Origin: Colwellia sp. PAMC 20917
GTDB lineage: Bacteria > Pseudomonadota > Gammaproteobacteria > Enterobacterales > Alteromonadaceae
Direction: 5' to 3'
DNA length: 64,000 nt
NCBI RefSeq assembly: GCF_001767295.1
Contig: NZ_CP014944.1
Location: 2,852,001-2,916,000 of the forward strand
The notes under the pieces are model-generated. The model worked only from the letters and a program-made list of their open reading frames with translations. It did not search any database and had not been told where the DNA came from. The position numbers and the translations under genes were made by a program. Shown one piece after another: positions 46,263 through 55,252 of the stretch (the first letter of the stretch is position 1; each line of letters opens with the position of its first letter).

Positions 46263-47506
46263 GAAATAGACTCCATAAATTTCTCTGTAAACTTGAGTGC
46301 ACTATTTTGCGTAACGCCAGCGACAGTAAAGTGGCTAAGTAAGGCTTGGTCGCCCTTATCAACAGAAATAGCTATATATAAAACGTCAAATAATTTAGGG
46401 AAGTCTTTATAGGCACGTGTACAAAGAACGGATTTGTTGGTAATCGCTTGGTTTGACGGTGTAACAATATCGTGCTGACATTGAAACTCAGTAACATCAT
46501 CTTTACCCGCTTTGTTTCCTGGCATGACTTGCGTTAATTGACGCTCAAATATTTGATAAAACTTAGTGTCGCTAAGTTCTTTTGCTTGCATATAGCGATA
46601 TTCCATTTCAATAGAGCCGGTGAAAAAATCATTTGAGATGTAAGTATCTTCATCCAAAGAACAATTAGCAACCACGGCTAGAACAATAGCATCTGCTTTA
46701 TCAGCGTTTGACTCTCCCCAACAACGAATAAAAGGAATATTAACCACGGGAATTAAACCTTCCCCTAAAGGGCGCATCTGCCATTCGCTATTTAACAGGG
46801 TGGTAATTAACTTGTCTTGATTATCAGCAAGTTGTTGTGCCATTTGTGCTGCAATACTTTCAGGTTTACTGGTTTTATAACGCTTGTATAAGTTAAGCAG
46901 TTTATCGTGTGGTACTAAAAATCCGATTTGATTACCTGAAGTTGCGACATTTATCCCAACGACTTCAGAGTTTTTATTGACGACAGGTCCGCCACTCATT
47001 CCCGAGTTTACTGAGCCGGTAAAATGGATGCGGTCGTTAAAAGATTCATTCTTCAATCCATTGTAAGTGCCGGGTACTACTATCATGCCTAAATCGTGTG
47101 GGTTACCTAACGAGTAAAGCTCTTCGCCTTTTTGGGGAACACGCTTTGAAATTTTAAAGAAAGGCATTTCGCTATCAGTCGTTCTTTTTACTAAAGCTAG
47201 ATCATTGATAACATCAACACTTTGTAAAGTAAGTGGCGCTTTTTTACCTTGGTGATCAAAAATTTCAATCGTGTACTTATTGGGATGACGCGCATAACCA
47301 GAAATAACGTGATAATTGGTCGCAATTAAACCGTCGGCACTAATTTGAAAACCAGAGCCAATTGATGACTTTTCACCGCTGGCGATGTCTATAAGTCTTA
47401 TTTGATAAAGTGACGGAGCAAGTTGTTTGAATATTTCTTCTGCTTGTTCGGTGGCATAACTTATTGTGCTAACACACAATAAAATTAAGGTAGTTAAACC
47501 TTTCAT
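46253..47506 (-). CDS. Periplasmic trypsin-like serine protease (S1C/DegP-like core)
   Basis: The protein has a signal peptide (MKGLTTLILLCVSTISYA) and a chymotrypsin-fold protease in residues about 20-200, with triad His in LIATNYHVISGYA, Asp in INDLALVKR and Ser in GSVNSGMSGGPVVN. Unlike DegP and DegS it has no PDZ domain. The C-terminal 200 residues (about 215-417) are a separate domain with several cysteines (IRCWGES, ANCSLDE, FQCQHD, VLCTRAY) that I do not recognise. Its gene overlaps the FHA gene by 10 bp. Confidence 0.85.
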   Translation of the reverse strand: MKGLTTLILLCVSTISYATEQAEEIFKQLAPSLYQIRLIDIASGEKSSIGSGFQISADGLIATNYHVISGYARHPNKYTIEIFDHQGKKAPLTLQSVDVINDLALVKRTTDSEMPFFKISKRVPQKGEELYSLGNPHDLGMIVVPGTYNGLKNESFNDRIHFTGSVNSGMSGGPVVNKNSEVVGINVATSGNQIGFLVPHDKLLNLYKRYKTSKPESIAAQMAQQLADNQDKLITTLLNSEWQMRPLGEGLIPVVNIPFIRCWGESNADKADAIVLAVVANCSLDEDTYISNDFFTGSIEMEYRYMQAKELSDTKFYQIFERQLTQVMPGNKAGKDDVTEFQCQHDIVTPSNQAITNKSVLCTRAYKDFPKLFDVLYIAISVDKGDQALLSHFTVAGVTQNSALKFTEKFMESISWK

Positions 47507-47647
47507 TTATATTCCTTATTTTGAGTCTTAGTTCATTGTGCCATTGTTAGGTTAATTGTCATCTATTATCCCCAAATAAAGTAAATTCTCTTTGTTGTTT
47601 GTTAATGTATTGTATAGTTAAGAATAAAGTGGATAAAAGGTAGCATA

Positions 47648-48070
47648 ATGAAAATAGCCAGCATCATGACCAAAGCATTTGTTAGCGTCTCTTTGGACGA
47701 TACGTTATTGACGATAAAAAATATTTTTGAACATGCTAATTTTCATCATTTACTGGTCGTTGATAATAAACAATTATCAGGGGTTATTTCAGACAGAGAT
47801 CTTCTCAAAGCACTTAGTCCTTATATCGGCACTGCCGCAGAGCTGCCAAGAGATGCAGCAACCTTAAACAAGAAAGCGCATCAAATACTGAATCGTAAAT
47901 TGGTCACCTTAACGGCTAATGCTAATGTTTTTGATGCCATTGATATTTTTAATCAGACTAAAACGTCATGTATTCCTATTGTTGATGAAAATAGCATTCC
48001 CGTTGGTATATTAACTTGGCGAGATATCATGAAAACTTTAGGAGATAAAAATGCAGAGCGACGAAATTAA
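47648..48070 (+). CDS. Tandem CBS-domain protein
   Basis: The 140-residue protein consists of two CBS motifs: MTKAFVSVSLDDTLLTIKNI with VVDNKQLSGVISDRDLL, and LVTLTANANVFDAIDIF with PIVDENSIPVGILTWRDI. Such stand-alone pairs bind adenosine nucleotides and often modulate other proteins. There is no catalytic domain. It is divergent from the protease gene and likely monocistronic. Confidence 0.88.
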   Translation: MKIASIMTKAFVSVSLDDTLLTIKNIFEHANFHHLLVVDNKQLSGVISDRDLLKALSPYIGTAAELPRDAATLNKKAHQILNRKLVTLTANANVFDAIDIFNQTKTSCIPIVDENSIPVGILTWRDIMKTLGDKNAERRN

Positions 48071-48082
48071 TATAATAAGTTA

Positions 48083-48316
48083 TTAACTATTGTCTGAGTT
48101 TAAAGCCATTATGTTGCTTAAATTAAATAAGCCTGCAAAACAGTGGCTGGAAAAGTAACTTCCGTTAGTAGGTTCAATTAGTCTGCTTTGAAAATAAGCT
48201 AGTTGTGCACTTTTTGCTTTATTTTTATTGATTATAGCTAACACAATAGTTTTAATTCTATTGGGCATACTCAAACAAGTAAGTGAAACAACTATGACGT
48301 TTTCAATTAAACCCAT
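48083..48316 (-). other. Possible small gene or gene remnant
   Basis: A 77-codon minus frame starts MGLIENVIVVSLTCLS. The same frame is open upstream for about 24 further codons (KYDWVYLHSFGKNSEELIAKA) without a start codon, back to a TAA. The peptide looks moderately protein-like but has no ribosome site and no family I recognise, so it may be a truncated remnant. The rest of 48071-48546 is the control region of feoA. Confidence 0.25.
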
Positions 48317-48511
48317 TGCTTTAGCAATAAGCTCTTCGCTATTTTTACCGAAGCTGTGTAGATAAACCCAGTCATATTTTTAATCTGATTATATCGAAGG
48401 CCTGCTAAACTATTAAATTTTAAATCAAATTTATAAGTAGATTAATTTAAGCTGATTTAGATCAATTACGCTGTTATATACGCTTGCTGAAAAGTTAATA
48501 GTAAAGTAGAA

Positions 48512-48530
48512 TCAAATGATAATCATTATT
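48512..48530 (+). promoter_or_regulatory. Fur box upstream of feoAB
   Basis: TCAAATGATAATCATTATT matches the 19-bp Fur consensus at 15 positions and ends 16 bp before the feoA start. It predicts iron repression of the operon. Confidence 0.85.
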
Positions 48531-48546
48531 ATTTGAGTTGTTGTTT

Positions 48547-48771
48547 ATGACCCTTTCACAATTGACGCGTACCCAACGAGCGGTGATCCGCACGTTGCCA
48601 ACAAATTTCGATTTGACTTCAAAGTTAATCGAGCAGGGTTTTGCGTTAAAAACTGAGATATCATTAGCCCATAAAGCCCCATTTAATGGGCCACTTGCCT
48701 TTCATCTCCATGGTACTAAAATTTGTTTAGCACCGAGTATTGCTCAACAAATAGGTATAGAAATCGTCTAA
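48547..48771 (+). CDS. feoA: Ferrous iron transport protein A (FeoA)
   Basis: The 74-residue SH3-like protein (MTLSQLTRTQRAVIRTLP to KICLAPSIAQQIGIEIV) assists FeoB. The ATG at 48547 is preferred over upstream in-frame TTG codons. It directly follows a Fur box. Its TAA overlaps the feoB ATG by one base. Confidence 0.9.
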   Translation: MTLSQLTRTQRAVIRTLPTNFDLTSKLIEQGFALKTEISLAHKAPFNGPLAFHLHGTKICLAPSIAQQIGIEIV

Positions 48772-50987
48772 TGTCACAAGCTTTACATTTGGCTCTAGTT
48801 GGCTTTGCCAATTCAGGAAAAAGCACGTTTTTTAATGCTTTAACGGGCGCGAAACAACAAACAGGAAACTGGACTGGCGTCACTGTAGCGACAAAACAGC
48901 AGCGCTTCTCATTTAATAATGAGCAAGTTTTACTTTCAGACTTACCTGGCATTAGTTCTCTCGCCACACGAACTGAACAAAGTAAAGACCTGACTATTAC
49001 CCAAGATTTCCTTAAAAATAACGACATTGATTGTTTAATTAATGTCGTCGATGCGACGCAATTAAAGCGTCAGTTGTATTTAACGACTCAGCTACTTGAA
49101 CTCGGTTTACCGGTATTATTGGTTATCAATAAATCTGATCGAAAAGAAGCGCAAACCGTTGATATAAATATTTTAGCCAAAGAACTTGGTTGTAAAGTTA
49201 TTATTGCTAACAGCTTAGCTAAAGATACCTTAAAACAAGTTGAACAGGCTTTACTTGAATTACCTAAAGCAAGTGAACGTCCAAAGAAATTAATTTTATC
49301 AGCAGATATTGTCAATAAACTCGCTGATAAAAGCTCAACTGAGGTGTTAATTGATCTTGAGTGTGGTGCTTGTAATGACCAAGGTGGCTGTCAGCAAACC
49401 AATACCGATGCTATTAGTATTATGCAGGCGCGTTACGAGTTTATTCAGCAGTTATTGATCGATGTTAAAAAGGATCTACCGGCTTCCAAAAAAGCACCGG
49501 CAATAAGTTTAAGTGACCGCCTTGACCATTTTATTCTTCATCCTTGGTTAGGTGTGCCCGTTTTTCTTGGCATGATGTACTTATTGTTTATGTTTGCTAT
49601 CAATGTTGGTAGCGCTTTTATCGACTTTTTTGATATTTTAGCTGGCGCTATTTTTGTCGATTACCCGCAAAGATTTTTATCAAGTTATGATTTACCTCAG
49701 TGGTTGCTAACCTTAATTGAAGGAGCTGGCTTAGGTATTCAAACGGTCGCGACTTTTATTCCAATCATCGCTTGTTTATTTATTGGCTTATCGATTTTAG
49801 AAAGCAGTGGCTACCTAGCGCGTGCAGCGTTTGTGGTTGATAGTGCTATGCAAAAAATTGGTTTACCCGGCAAAGCTTTTGTCCCTTTAATTGTTGGTTT
49901 TGGTTGTACGGTTCCTGCTGTAATGTCAGCACGAATTCTTGACAGCGAGCGTGAACGTATCACCACTATAATGATGTCACCGTTTATGTCGTGTGGGGCA
50001 CGTTTACCGGTATATGCTTTATTTGCTGCGGCATTTTTCCCTGATTCTGGGCAAAACTTAGTTTTCTTATTGTACTTAATCGGCATAGCGGCAGCACTAT
50101 TCACTGGATTTTTATTAAAGCACACGGTATTAATGGGCAAAAATTCTGTCAATATTATGGAATTACCGCTTTATGAAATACCTAAGCTTTCTTATCTCGT
50201 GCATCGTGTTTGGCAACGTACTCGGTCTTTTATTTTGGGGGCAGGTAAAACGATTGTCTTAGTGGTTTGTGTACTCAACTTCTTTAACTCGTTAGGTACT
50301 GATGGTCAGTTTGGTCATCAAGACTCTCAAGAATCGGTATTAAGTAAAAGTGCTCAGGTTGTTACCCCTTTACTTGCACCTATGGGTATTAAGGAAGATA
50401 ACTGGCAAGCAAGTGTTGGCATTATTACCGGCTTGTTTGCGAAAGAGGCTTTAGTGGCTACATTTAATAGTCTCTATACCGATGTGAATGCAGAGCCAGA
50501 AGCATTAAAGTCAATGGCTGAGTTGTGGACTGACGCGACGGATTCAATAAAAGAAAACTTATTAGGTATTCAAGCTGATGATCCTTTAGGGACTGATATC
50601 GGAGATGTTACCAACTTACATACCGCCGCAGAAGAACAAGGCGTTAATGAAGGAACATTCACCGTTATGCAGGCCGCATTTGCCGGTAAAATTGGCGCAT
50701 TTAGTTACTTGTTATTTATTTTGCTTTATACACCTTGTGCAGCAGCTATGGGCGCAATAAAGAGTGAAGTTGGCAGTCGTTGGGCTGGATTTGCGGCTTT
50801 ATGGAGCTTTTCATTGGCTTATTTAGCGGCGACATTTACTTATCAAGTGGCAACCTTCGCTACTAATCCGTTGTCAGCGGGAATTAGTATTGCCATCGTC
50901 ATTGCCATTTTTGCGGCGATATATTATTGGTTAAAGCGTTTCGGTAAAAGTATTTTAACAATCCCAACACAAGTTTCTTATTATTAA
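48771..50987 (+). CDS. feoB: Ferrous iron transporter FeoB
   Basis: FeoB is the inner-membrane Fe(II) transporter with an N-terminal G domain. The start at 48771 (MSQALHLALVGFANSGKST) is supported by the TAATG overlap with feoA; a longer frame from 48723 only extends into feoA. G1 is GFANSGKST, G3 DLPGISSL and G4 NKSD. The Cys-containing gate motifs follow in the membrane part (VGFGCTVPAVMSARIL, SPFMSCGARLPVYALFAAAFF, LYTPCAAAMGAI). There are 738 residues. No feoC follows; a terminator does. Confidence 0.96.
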   Translation: MSQALHLALVGFANSGKSTFFNALTGAKQQTGNWTGVTVATKQQRFSFNNEQVLLSDLPGISSLATRTEQSKDLTITQDFLKNNDIDCLINVVDATQLKRQLYLTTQLLELGLPVLLVINKSDRKEAQTVDINILAKELGCKVIIANSLAKDTLKQVEQALLELPKASERPKKLILSADIVNKLADKSSTEVLIDLECGACNDQGGCQQTNTDAISIMQARYEFIQQLLIDVKKDLPASKKAPAISLSDRLDHFILHPWLGVPVFLGMMYLLFMFAINVGSAFIDFFDILAGAIFVDYPQRFLSSYDLPQWLLTLIEGAGLGIQTVATFIPIIACLFIGLSILESSGYLARAAFVVDSAMQKIGLPGKAFVPLIVGFGCTVPAVMSARILDSERERITTIMMSPFMSCGARLPVYALFAAAFFPDSGQNLVFLLYLIGIAAALFTGFLLKHTVLMGKNSVNIMELPLYEIPKLSYLVHRVWQRTRSFILGAGKTIVLVVCVLNFFNSLGTDGQFGHQDSQESVLSKSAQVVTPLLAPMGIKEDNWQASVGIITGLFAKEALVATFNSLYTDVNAEPEALKSMAELWTDATDSIKENLLGIQADDPLGTDIGDVTNLHTAAEEQGVNEGTFTVMQAAFAGKIGAFSYLLFILLYTPCAAAMGAIKSEVGSRWAGFAALWSFSLAYLAATFTYQVATFATNPLSAGISIAIVIAIFAAIYYWLKRFGKSILTIPTQVSYY

Positions 50988-51024
50988 TTTAATTTAAGCT
51001 GAACTGAACTAAGCTTTTGCTAAA

Positions 51025-51057
51025 AAATACCGATAGATTGTTTGTCGGTATTTTTTT
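51025..51057 (+). terminator. Terminator of feoAB
   Basis: The 9-bp stem AAATACCGA/TCGGTATTT has an 11-nt loop and runs on into further T residues. Confidence 0.88.
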
Positions 51058-51168
51058 AGGCTGAAACTTTTGCTTATCTTGTTCACTAACCCAAAGTCAC
51101 TCTTTACTGCTATGCTTAAATTCATTAGACCGTAAATTTACGCCTTTAATGTATAGAGATAAACGTCA

Positions 51169-51573
51169 ATGAAATCTATGAACCAACAAATGGCGGAGCA
51201 CTATTTATTAGCTAAACCAGCAAGCTCACTTTATTATCCCTTTGGCGATGACGTTAGCGTTTTCAAGGTCAAAAATAAACTGTTTGCAACGATTTCTCAT
51301 GGTTCAAACGCTAAAAGTGCCAAGGTTGCAGAAGACGCTAAAGGCCACTTTTGGATGAACCTAAAATGTGACCCAAATGAGGCAGAGATATTACGTGATA
51401 TTTTTCCAGGCATCATTCCCGGCTATCATATGAATAAATCTAATTGGAATACTATTATCTTAGATGGCTCAATTCCTCAGGGCGAGCTAGAGAGAATGAT
51501 GGATAATTCTTATTTGCTAGTGGTCAGTAAAATGACCAAGAAAGATCAGCAATCAATTCTAATCCAGCTGTAG
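51169..51573 (+). CDS. MmcQ/YjbR family protein
   Basis: The 134-residue protein shows the YjbR pattern: AKPASSLYYPFGDDVSVFKV, a K/FAT strand, NLKCDPNEAEILRDIFPGI, and PGYHMNKSNWNTIILDG, followed by a C-terminal helix with YLLVVSKMTKKDQ. The fold (CyaY-like) has been linked to DNA binding, but the function is unknown. A second in-frame ATG at 51178 is possible. It is monocistronic. Confidence 0.87.
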   Translation: MKSMNQQMAEHYLLAKPASSLYYPFGDDVSVFKVKNKLFATISHGSNAKSAKVAEDAKGHFWMNLKCDPNEAEILRDIFPGIIPGYHMNKSNWNTIILDGSIPQGELERMMDNSYLLVVSKMTKKDQQSILIQL

Positions 51574-51631
51574 CCGCCATAACAGATTGATCATAAACCT
51601 AGCTACTCATTTAAAAGCGTTATCTGCTGCT

Positions 51632-51802
51632 TTAACTGTTTGCACTAATCAATTTACTATGTGCAACCCTTAGTGGTGTGGTTACGCCATTTTGTATATA
51701 CATACTCTGGGCTTTTTTGATATGAACAAGGCTACCAGAGGATACACATCTCCACTCATCCATTACATGGAGATGGAGATACCAGACAGTTTTACTCTTC
51801 AT
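51632..51802 (-). CDS. Small hypothetical protein, 56 residues
   Basis: An ATG at 51800-51802 with AAGGAA 6 bp upstream opens MKSKTVWYLHLHVMDEWRCV... and the frame ends ...RVAHSKLISANS with TAA. The strong ribosome site and the balanced composition (three Trp or Tyr, a Cys, several His) argue for a real gene. It has no membrane segment or known domain. It is convergent with the YjbR gene and divergent from the next hypothetical gene. Confidence 0.45.
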   Translation of the reverse strand: MKSKTVWYLHLHVMDEWRCVSSGSLVHIKKAQSMYIQNGVTTPLRVAHSKLISANS

Positions 51803-51982
51803 AGATGTTCCTTAATGGCTGTAGCTGAATACTAGCTAAAGGATAATAGAGATAAGCATCTTCTGACAAACGAGATATTTTAAGGTGATAGGTTAGTAAA
51901 ATTCAACTATGAATTTTACTGAAGTTGATCTTTAATCTTCGTATCACCGTAATGATAGCTATACTTAAGTTGGAGAATTATT

Positions 51983-52264
51983 ATGATGAATACATTAACT
52001 AACAGTAATCAAGCAACTATACCCACTATTATTGGTGTCGCTGAATCGACTCATTATTTAGTTGGCGCGGTTGATTCTCTCAATAACTTTATTGGTCTAA
52101 ACCAATCTAGAGATGTTGCTGTGATGGGATCTTTAGTTGAAGCCAAGAATTATCTTCGAGATAATAATATATTCAACGCTGCACTAGAGTATCAAACAGC
52201 TTATGATGAGATGTGTGGCACCAGCAGTAGCAGTGGTCGATGTAGCCAAATGATTAAGTTTTAA
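51983..52264 (+). CDS. Hypothetical protein, 93 residues
   Basis: The 93-residue protein (MMNTLTNSNQATIPTIIGVA...) has no signal peptide or membrane helix, a predicted alpha/beta core (VAVMGSLVEAKNYLRDNNIF) and a Ser/Cys-rich end (GTSSSSGRCSQM). GGAGAA lies 7-8 bp before the start. I do not recognise the family. It is 3 bp upstream of the next small gene, so the two form an operon. Confidence 0.7.
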   Translation: MMNTLTNSNQATIPTIIGVAESTHYLVGAVDSLNNFIGLNQSRDVAVMGSLVEAKNYLRDNNIFNAALEYQTAYDEMCGTSSSSGRCSQMIKF

Positions 52265-52267
52265 CTG

Positions 52268-52525
52268 ATGAAAGATAGACAATTAACACTAAGAGATTTT
52301 TTAGAAATCTATGACCATATTACCAAAGAGGGCACTAAACTCGATGGTGTTTATCAGTGTTCTGGTATTAAAGCTTGGCATGACTTTGATGGATATACAT
52401 GTTGGTTAGGTTATAAAGACTTAACAATAACCTTGTTATTTCACGGCCGATTTTCAATTGAATATGATAATAAAGTGACGCTTGAATCTTTTCATAAAAT
52501 AGCTGACGGTTTTGCTAAAAAATAA
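52268..52525 (+). CDS. Hypothetical protein, 85 residues
   Basis: This small soluble protein (MKDRQLTLRDFLEIYDHITK...) is rich in aromatic residues: DGVYQCSGIKAWHDFDGYTC, WLGYKDLTITLLFHGRFSIEY. The pattern suggests a compact beta-rich fold. No family is recognised. It is the second gene of a two-gene operon and is followed by a clear terminator. Confidence 0.7.
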   Translation: MKDRQLTLRDFLEIYDHITKEGTKLDGVYQCSGIKAWHDFDGYTCWLGYKDLTITLLFHGRFSIEYDNKVTLESFHKIADGFAKK

Positions 52526-52551
52526 TAACCTTTAATGAATTATCCCCAATA

Positions 52552-52580
52552 AAAACTGCAAATCACATTGCAGTTTTTTT
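52552..52580 (+). terminator. Terminator of the two-gene hypothetical operon
   Basis: The 10-bp stem AAAACTGCAA/TTGCAGTTTT has loop ATCACA and runs into a T run. Confidence 0.88.
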
Positions 52581-52671
52581 ATTGTTTTTAACTCAACAAT
52601 TTGCATCTAAAAGTTAACCCGTACGAAAAGTTAACCAGTAATAGTTAACTTTTAACGGCCATTACTATCAA

Positions 52672-53418
52672 CTACCAATTAATAGACTTGCCCTGCCAAT
52701 CAAGATAACTCAAGGTATGGTCAATAGGAGTGTCAGCAACAATTGTTAGCAATTGTTTGGCAACAAATTCACTGGTAAAAAGTTTATCTGCAGGGACATT
52801 CTTTTGAAAAGGTTTAGACAAAGGTGTATCTGTAGTGCCGGGATGAAAAGAAATTAGCTTTATATTCTTTGCTCTTCTTGCCAACTCAATAGATGCAGTT
52901 TTAAGCATCATATTTAATGCTGCTTTCGATGCCCTATAGCTATACCAACCGCCTAATTTGTTATCATTTATGCTGCCAACCCGGGCGCTAAAAACAATAA
53001 ATTTACAGGGTGACTTCCTTGTCAGTATTGGTGTCAACTTCTGAACCCATAACATCGGGGTTAATGTATTTGCACTAATGACTTGCTGAAAGGCTAGTGC
53101 ATCGAAGTCTTCGAGACGTTTTTCTGGTTGAAATGTTTCACTATGCAGTATGCCGTTACAGACAAAAACTTGGCTTATGGGTAACTCACTATGGGCAACT
53201 AATTCTGCTATAGCATTGTCTATTGATTGCGGTTGGTAGTCTTCAACCATAATTTTTTTAATTTTAAGGCTGTTTTCCTGCTCAACAGTGTCTTTCTCGT
53301 CAATGGCTTGTCGACTAATAAGAATAAGGCCAGTATCAGCCAAAGAAGCTACTTGAGTGGCAATTGCTTTGCCAATGTCGCTATTTGCGCCAATGATCAG
53401 TGTTAGTTGATTTATCAT
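52672..53418 (-). CDS. Short-chain dehydrogenase/reductase
   Basis: The 248-residue SDR has LIIGANSDIGKAIA as cofactor loop, VFVCNGILH (the NNAG position), catalytic Ser in FIVFSARVGSI and YSYRASKAALNMMLK with the Tyr and Lys. The substrate is unknown. It overlaps the DUF393 gene by 38 bp and is last in a minus-strand operon of flavin reductase, DUF3429, DUF393 and SDR. Related clusters sit beside photolyase/cryptochrome genes in other marine gammaproteobacteria; none is in this window. Confidence 0.88.
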   Translation of the reverse strand: MINQLTLIIGANSDIGKAIATQVASLADTGLILISRQAIDEKDTVEQENSLKIKKIMVEDYQPQSIDNAIAELVAHSELPISQVFVCNGILHSETFQPEKRLEDFDALAFQQVISANTLTPMLWVQKLTPILTRKSPCKFIVFSARVGSINDNKLGGWYSYRASKAALNMMLKTASIELARRAKNIKLISFHPGTTDTPLSKPFQKNVPADKLFTSEFVAKQLLTIVADTPIDHTLSYLDWQGKSINW

Positions 53419-53806
53419 AACAAGTTCCTGAATTACAGTTTGCTGTTTTTATGCCAAAAACTTTGGCGAGAAGTGCTGAAATTTGATGACGGTATTTAGC
53501 CAGTCCTAAGTAAGCCCAGTGGCTTAGTGTTTTAAATACTGGCCAATTAAGAGGAGCTACCCAAAAACCTTTACCAACAAGTGTCCAAGCCCTATGTGTG
53601 ACTTCTAAACCGAGCAGAACTTTACCATTATAAGTCGCGTGTAATATTTTCATAGCGGCTGAAAAATCAATTGCAGGGTAAAGACTTGAAAAATTTTCTT
53701 GATGTATATCGACCAAAAATATGATGTTGTCTTGATCATGCCTTTTTAGGTGGATCATTTCAGTTGCACACATCGGACAGTTGCCATCATAGAATATAGT
53801 TAGCAT
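53381..53806 (-). CDS. DCC-family (DUF393) thiol-disulfide oxidoreductase-like protein
   Basis: The 141-residue protein begins LTIFYDGNCPMCATEMIHLK, the DxxCxxC signature of the DUF393 (DCC) family, with a thioredoxin-like fold and a conserved THRAWTLVGKGFW stretch. The CPMC pair suggests redox chemistry, but no activity is established. Its 3' end overlaps the SDR start by 38 bp, so expression is coupled. Confidence 0.85.
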   Translation of the reverse strand: MLTIFYDGNCPMCATEMIHLKRHDQDNIIFLVDIHQENFSSLYPAIDFSAAMKILHATYNGKVLLGLEVTHRAWTLVGKGFWVAPLNWPVFKTLSHWAYLGLAKYRHQISALLAKVFGIKTANCNSGTCYDKSTNTDHWRK

Positions 53807-53821
53807 GAATTTTCCTAAAAG

Positions 53822-54259
53822 TTATTGGGTGGCTACATAAATGAACCACAAATAATAAGCACTGGTATGTAGTGAGAGAACAATAAAAGTTAACCAAAAA
53901 CGCATTCTCATATAACCCACATTAAAATCGTTTATTTGCTCTACCATCGTTAATTTTTTTTCATATAAAAATAAAAACATAAAGCTGAATGATAATACTA
54001 TTAAGGCCAAATCACTGGGCATCAATAAAGCGGTAAAAGCTATCAAGCTTAGTAAATTACTAATAATTTGCTGTGTTAACCGAGTATTGTCTTCGGCTTT
54101 ACGCCACAATGTGCCAGCAATAAAACTGACTATAATAGCGCTGTAGGCTATAAAACCTTGCTGTGCCAACACAGATGAGTCTTTTAGCACAACACTTAAA
54201 GATAAAAAACCTGCAAAAGGTAGTAGACCAAGATAGCCAAGTAACTGCCAACTTTTCAT
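53822..54259 (-). CDS. DUF3429 membrane protein
   Basis: The 145-residue protein has four to five hydrophobic helices (LLGYLGLLPFAGFLSLSVVL, GFIAYSAIIVSFIAGTLW, LSLIAFTALLMPSDLALIVL, FWLTFIVLSLHTSAYYLWF). The GYLGLLPF start and the FIAGTLWR motif are typical of DUF3429, of unknown function. It lies 15 bp upstream of the DUF393 gene in the same minus-strand operon. Confidence 0.82.
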   Translation of the reverse strand: MKSWQLLGYLGLLPFAGFLSLSVVLKDSSVLAQQGFIAYSAIIVSFIAGTLWRKAEDNTRLTQQIISNLLSLIAFTALLMPSDLALIVLSFSFMFLFLYEKKLTMVEQINDFNVGYMRMRFWLTFIVLSLHTSAYYLWFIYVATQ

Positions 54260-54288
54260 TATTGTCCCTAGAATCCGGTGAAGCTTAT

Positions 54289-54963
54289 TTAGATTTCAAA
54301 TGAATTACCGTCAAGCGCCTGGCCATCAAGTGAAATTTCTCTAGGCTGAACTTCTGGCTTAGCATAACTCAATCGTGATAACCGTTGACTGGTGTGGTAG
54401 CTATCTAGTCCTGAAATAGCAACCGTACCCAATGATTCGATATCAATATAGCCATCGGCTTTAATAGCAACTTCATTACAAAGAATATCAGTGATTTCAC
54501 CTATTACTAATTGAGTACCATTAAATTCGATTGGCACTATCTCACGTAGTTTCAAGGCGTACTTTAAGTGACTTTCTTTAACAAAAGGAGCATTAATACC
54601 GTCAACATTATGAGGCGTTAAACCGGTTTGCTCAAATTCTGATTGGTCGGCATTATAGCGTGCTGATGTTTGATGTGCCGCTTGCCAAAAACTTTCATTA
54701 ACTTGATTTATGGTGAATTGTTTAGTCTGCAGAATGTTTTCTAAAGTATGGCGTTCGACGATGTCTGGGCGAGTAATAAAACCAACTAGAGCAGGCGAAG
54801 AGCCTAAATGGACAACAGAGCTAAATATCGCTAAATTGTTATGGTTTTGCTTGTTGCGTGTACCAACGACGTTAGCACTTTTAAATCCAGATAAACTATT
54901 GATCAGTTGAGCCCGGTAGCGTGAATCCATCTTTAATAATTGGTTATGGCTCAAGTGTTTCAT
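54289..54963 (-). CDS. Flavin reductase-like FMN-binding protein
   Basis: The 224-residue protein has the split-barrel flavin reductase fold: LINSLSGFKSANVVGTRN, NLAIFSSVVHLGSSPALVGF, and FTINQVNESFWQAAHQTSAR, the FMN-binding region. It may reduce flavin or act as an FMN sensor; the substrate is unknown. It is first of the four-gene minus-strand operon, 29 bp ahead of the DUF3429 gene. Confidence 0.82.
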   Translation of the reverse strand: MKHLSHNQLLKMDSRYRAQLINSLSGFKSANVVGTRNKQNHNNLAIFSSVVHLGSSPALVGFITRPDIVERHTLENILQTKQFTINQVNESFWQAAHQTSARYNADQSEFEQTGLTPHNVDGINAPFVKESHLKYALKLREIVPIEFNGTQLVIGEITDILCNEVAIKADGYIDIESLGTVAISGLDSYHTSQRLSRLSYAKPEVQPREISLDGQALDGNSFEI

Positions 54964-55252
54964 TTTAGGTTAACCCGATAATATAATTTATACTTAACTA
55001 TACGCAGTTTAGGCTAAGGTCGATCACCTCGCTGTGATATTTTAATTATTGTATCTAGCTAACAGTAAAGGCAAGGCTGTACTTTACTCTTTGTTATAAT
55101 GAATATTATTTTCAATAACCGTATTATTAAATTAACACTGAAATAAGAGAGTTATAATAAGCTGTTGCTAAGTTAATCTCATCGAAGGTTTAAACCTCAT
55201 CCCACTTTTAAACGTATAATCGGTATAATAGAAATTAAGTGGTAATCACCCA

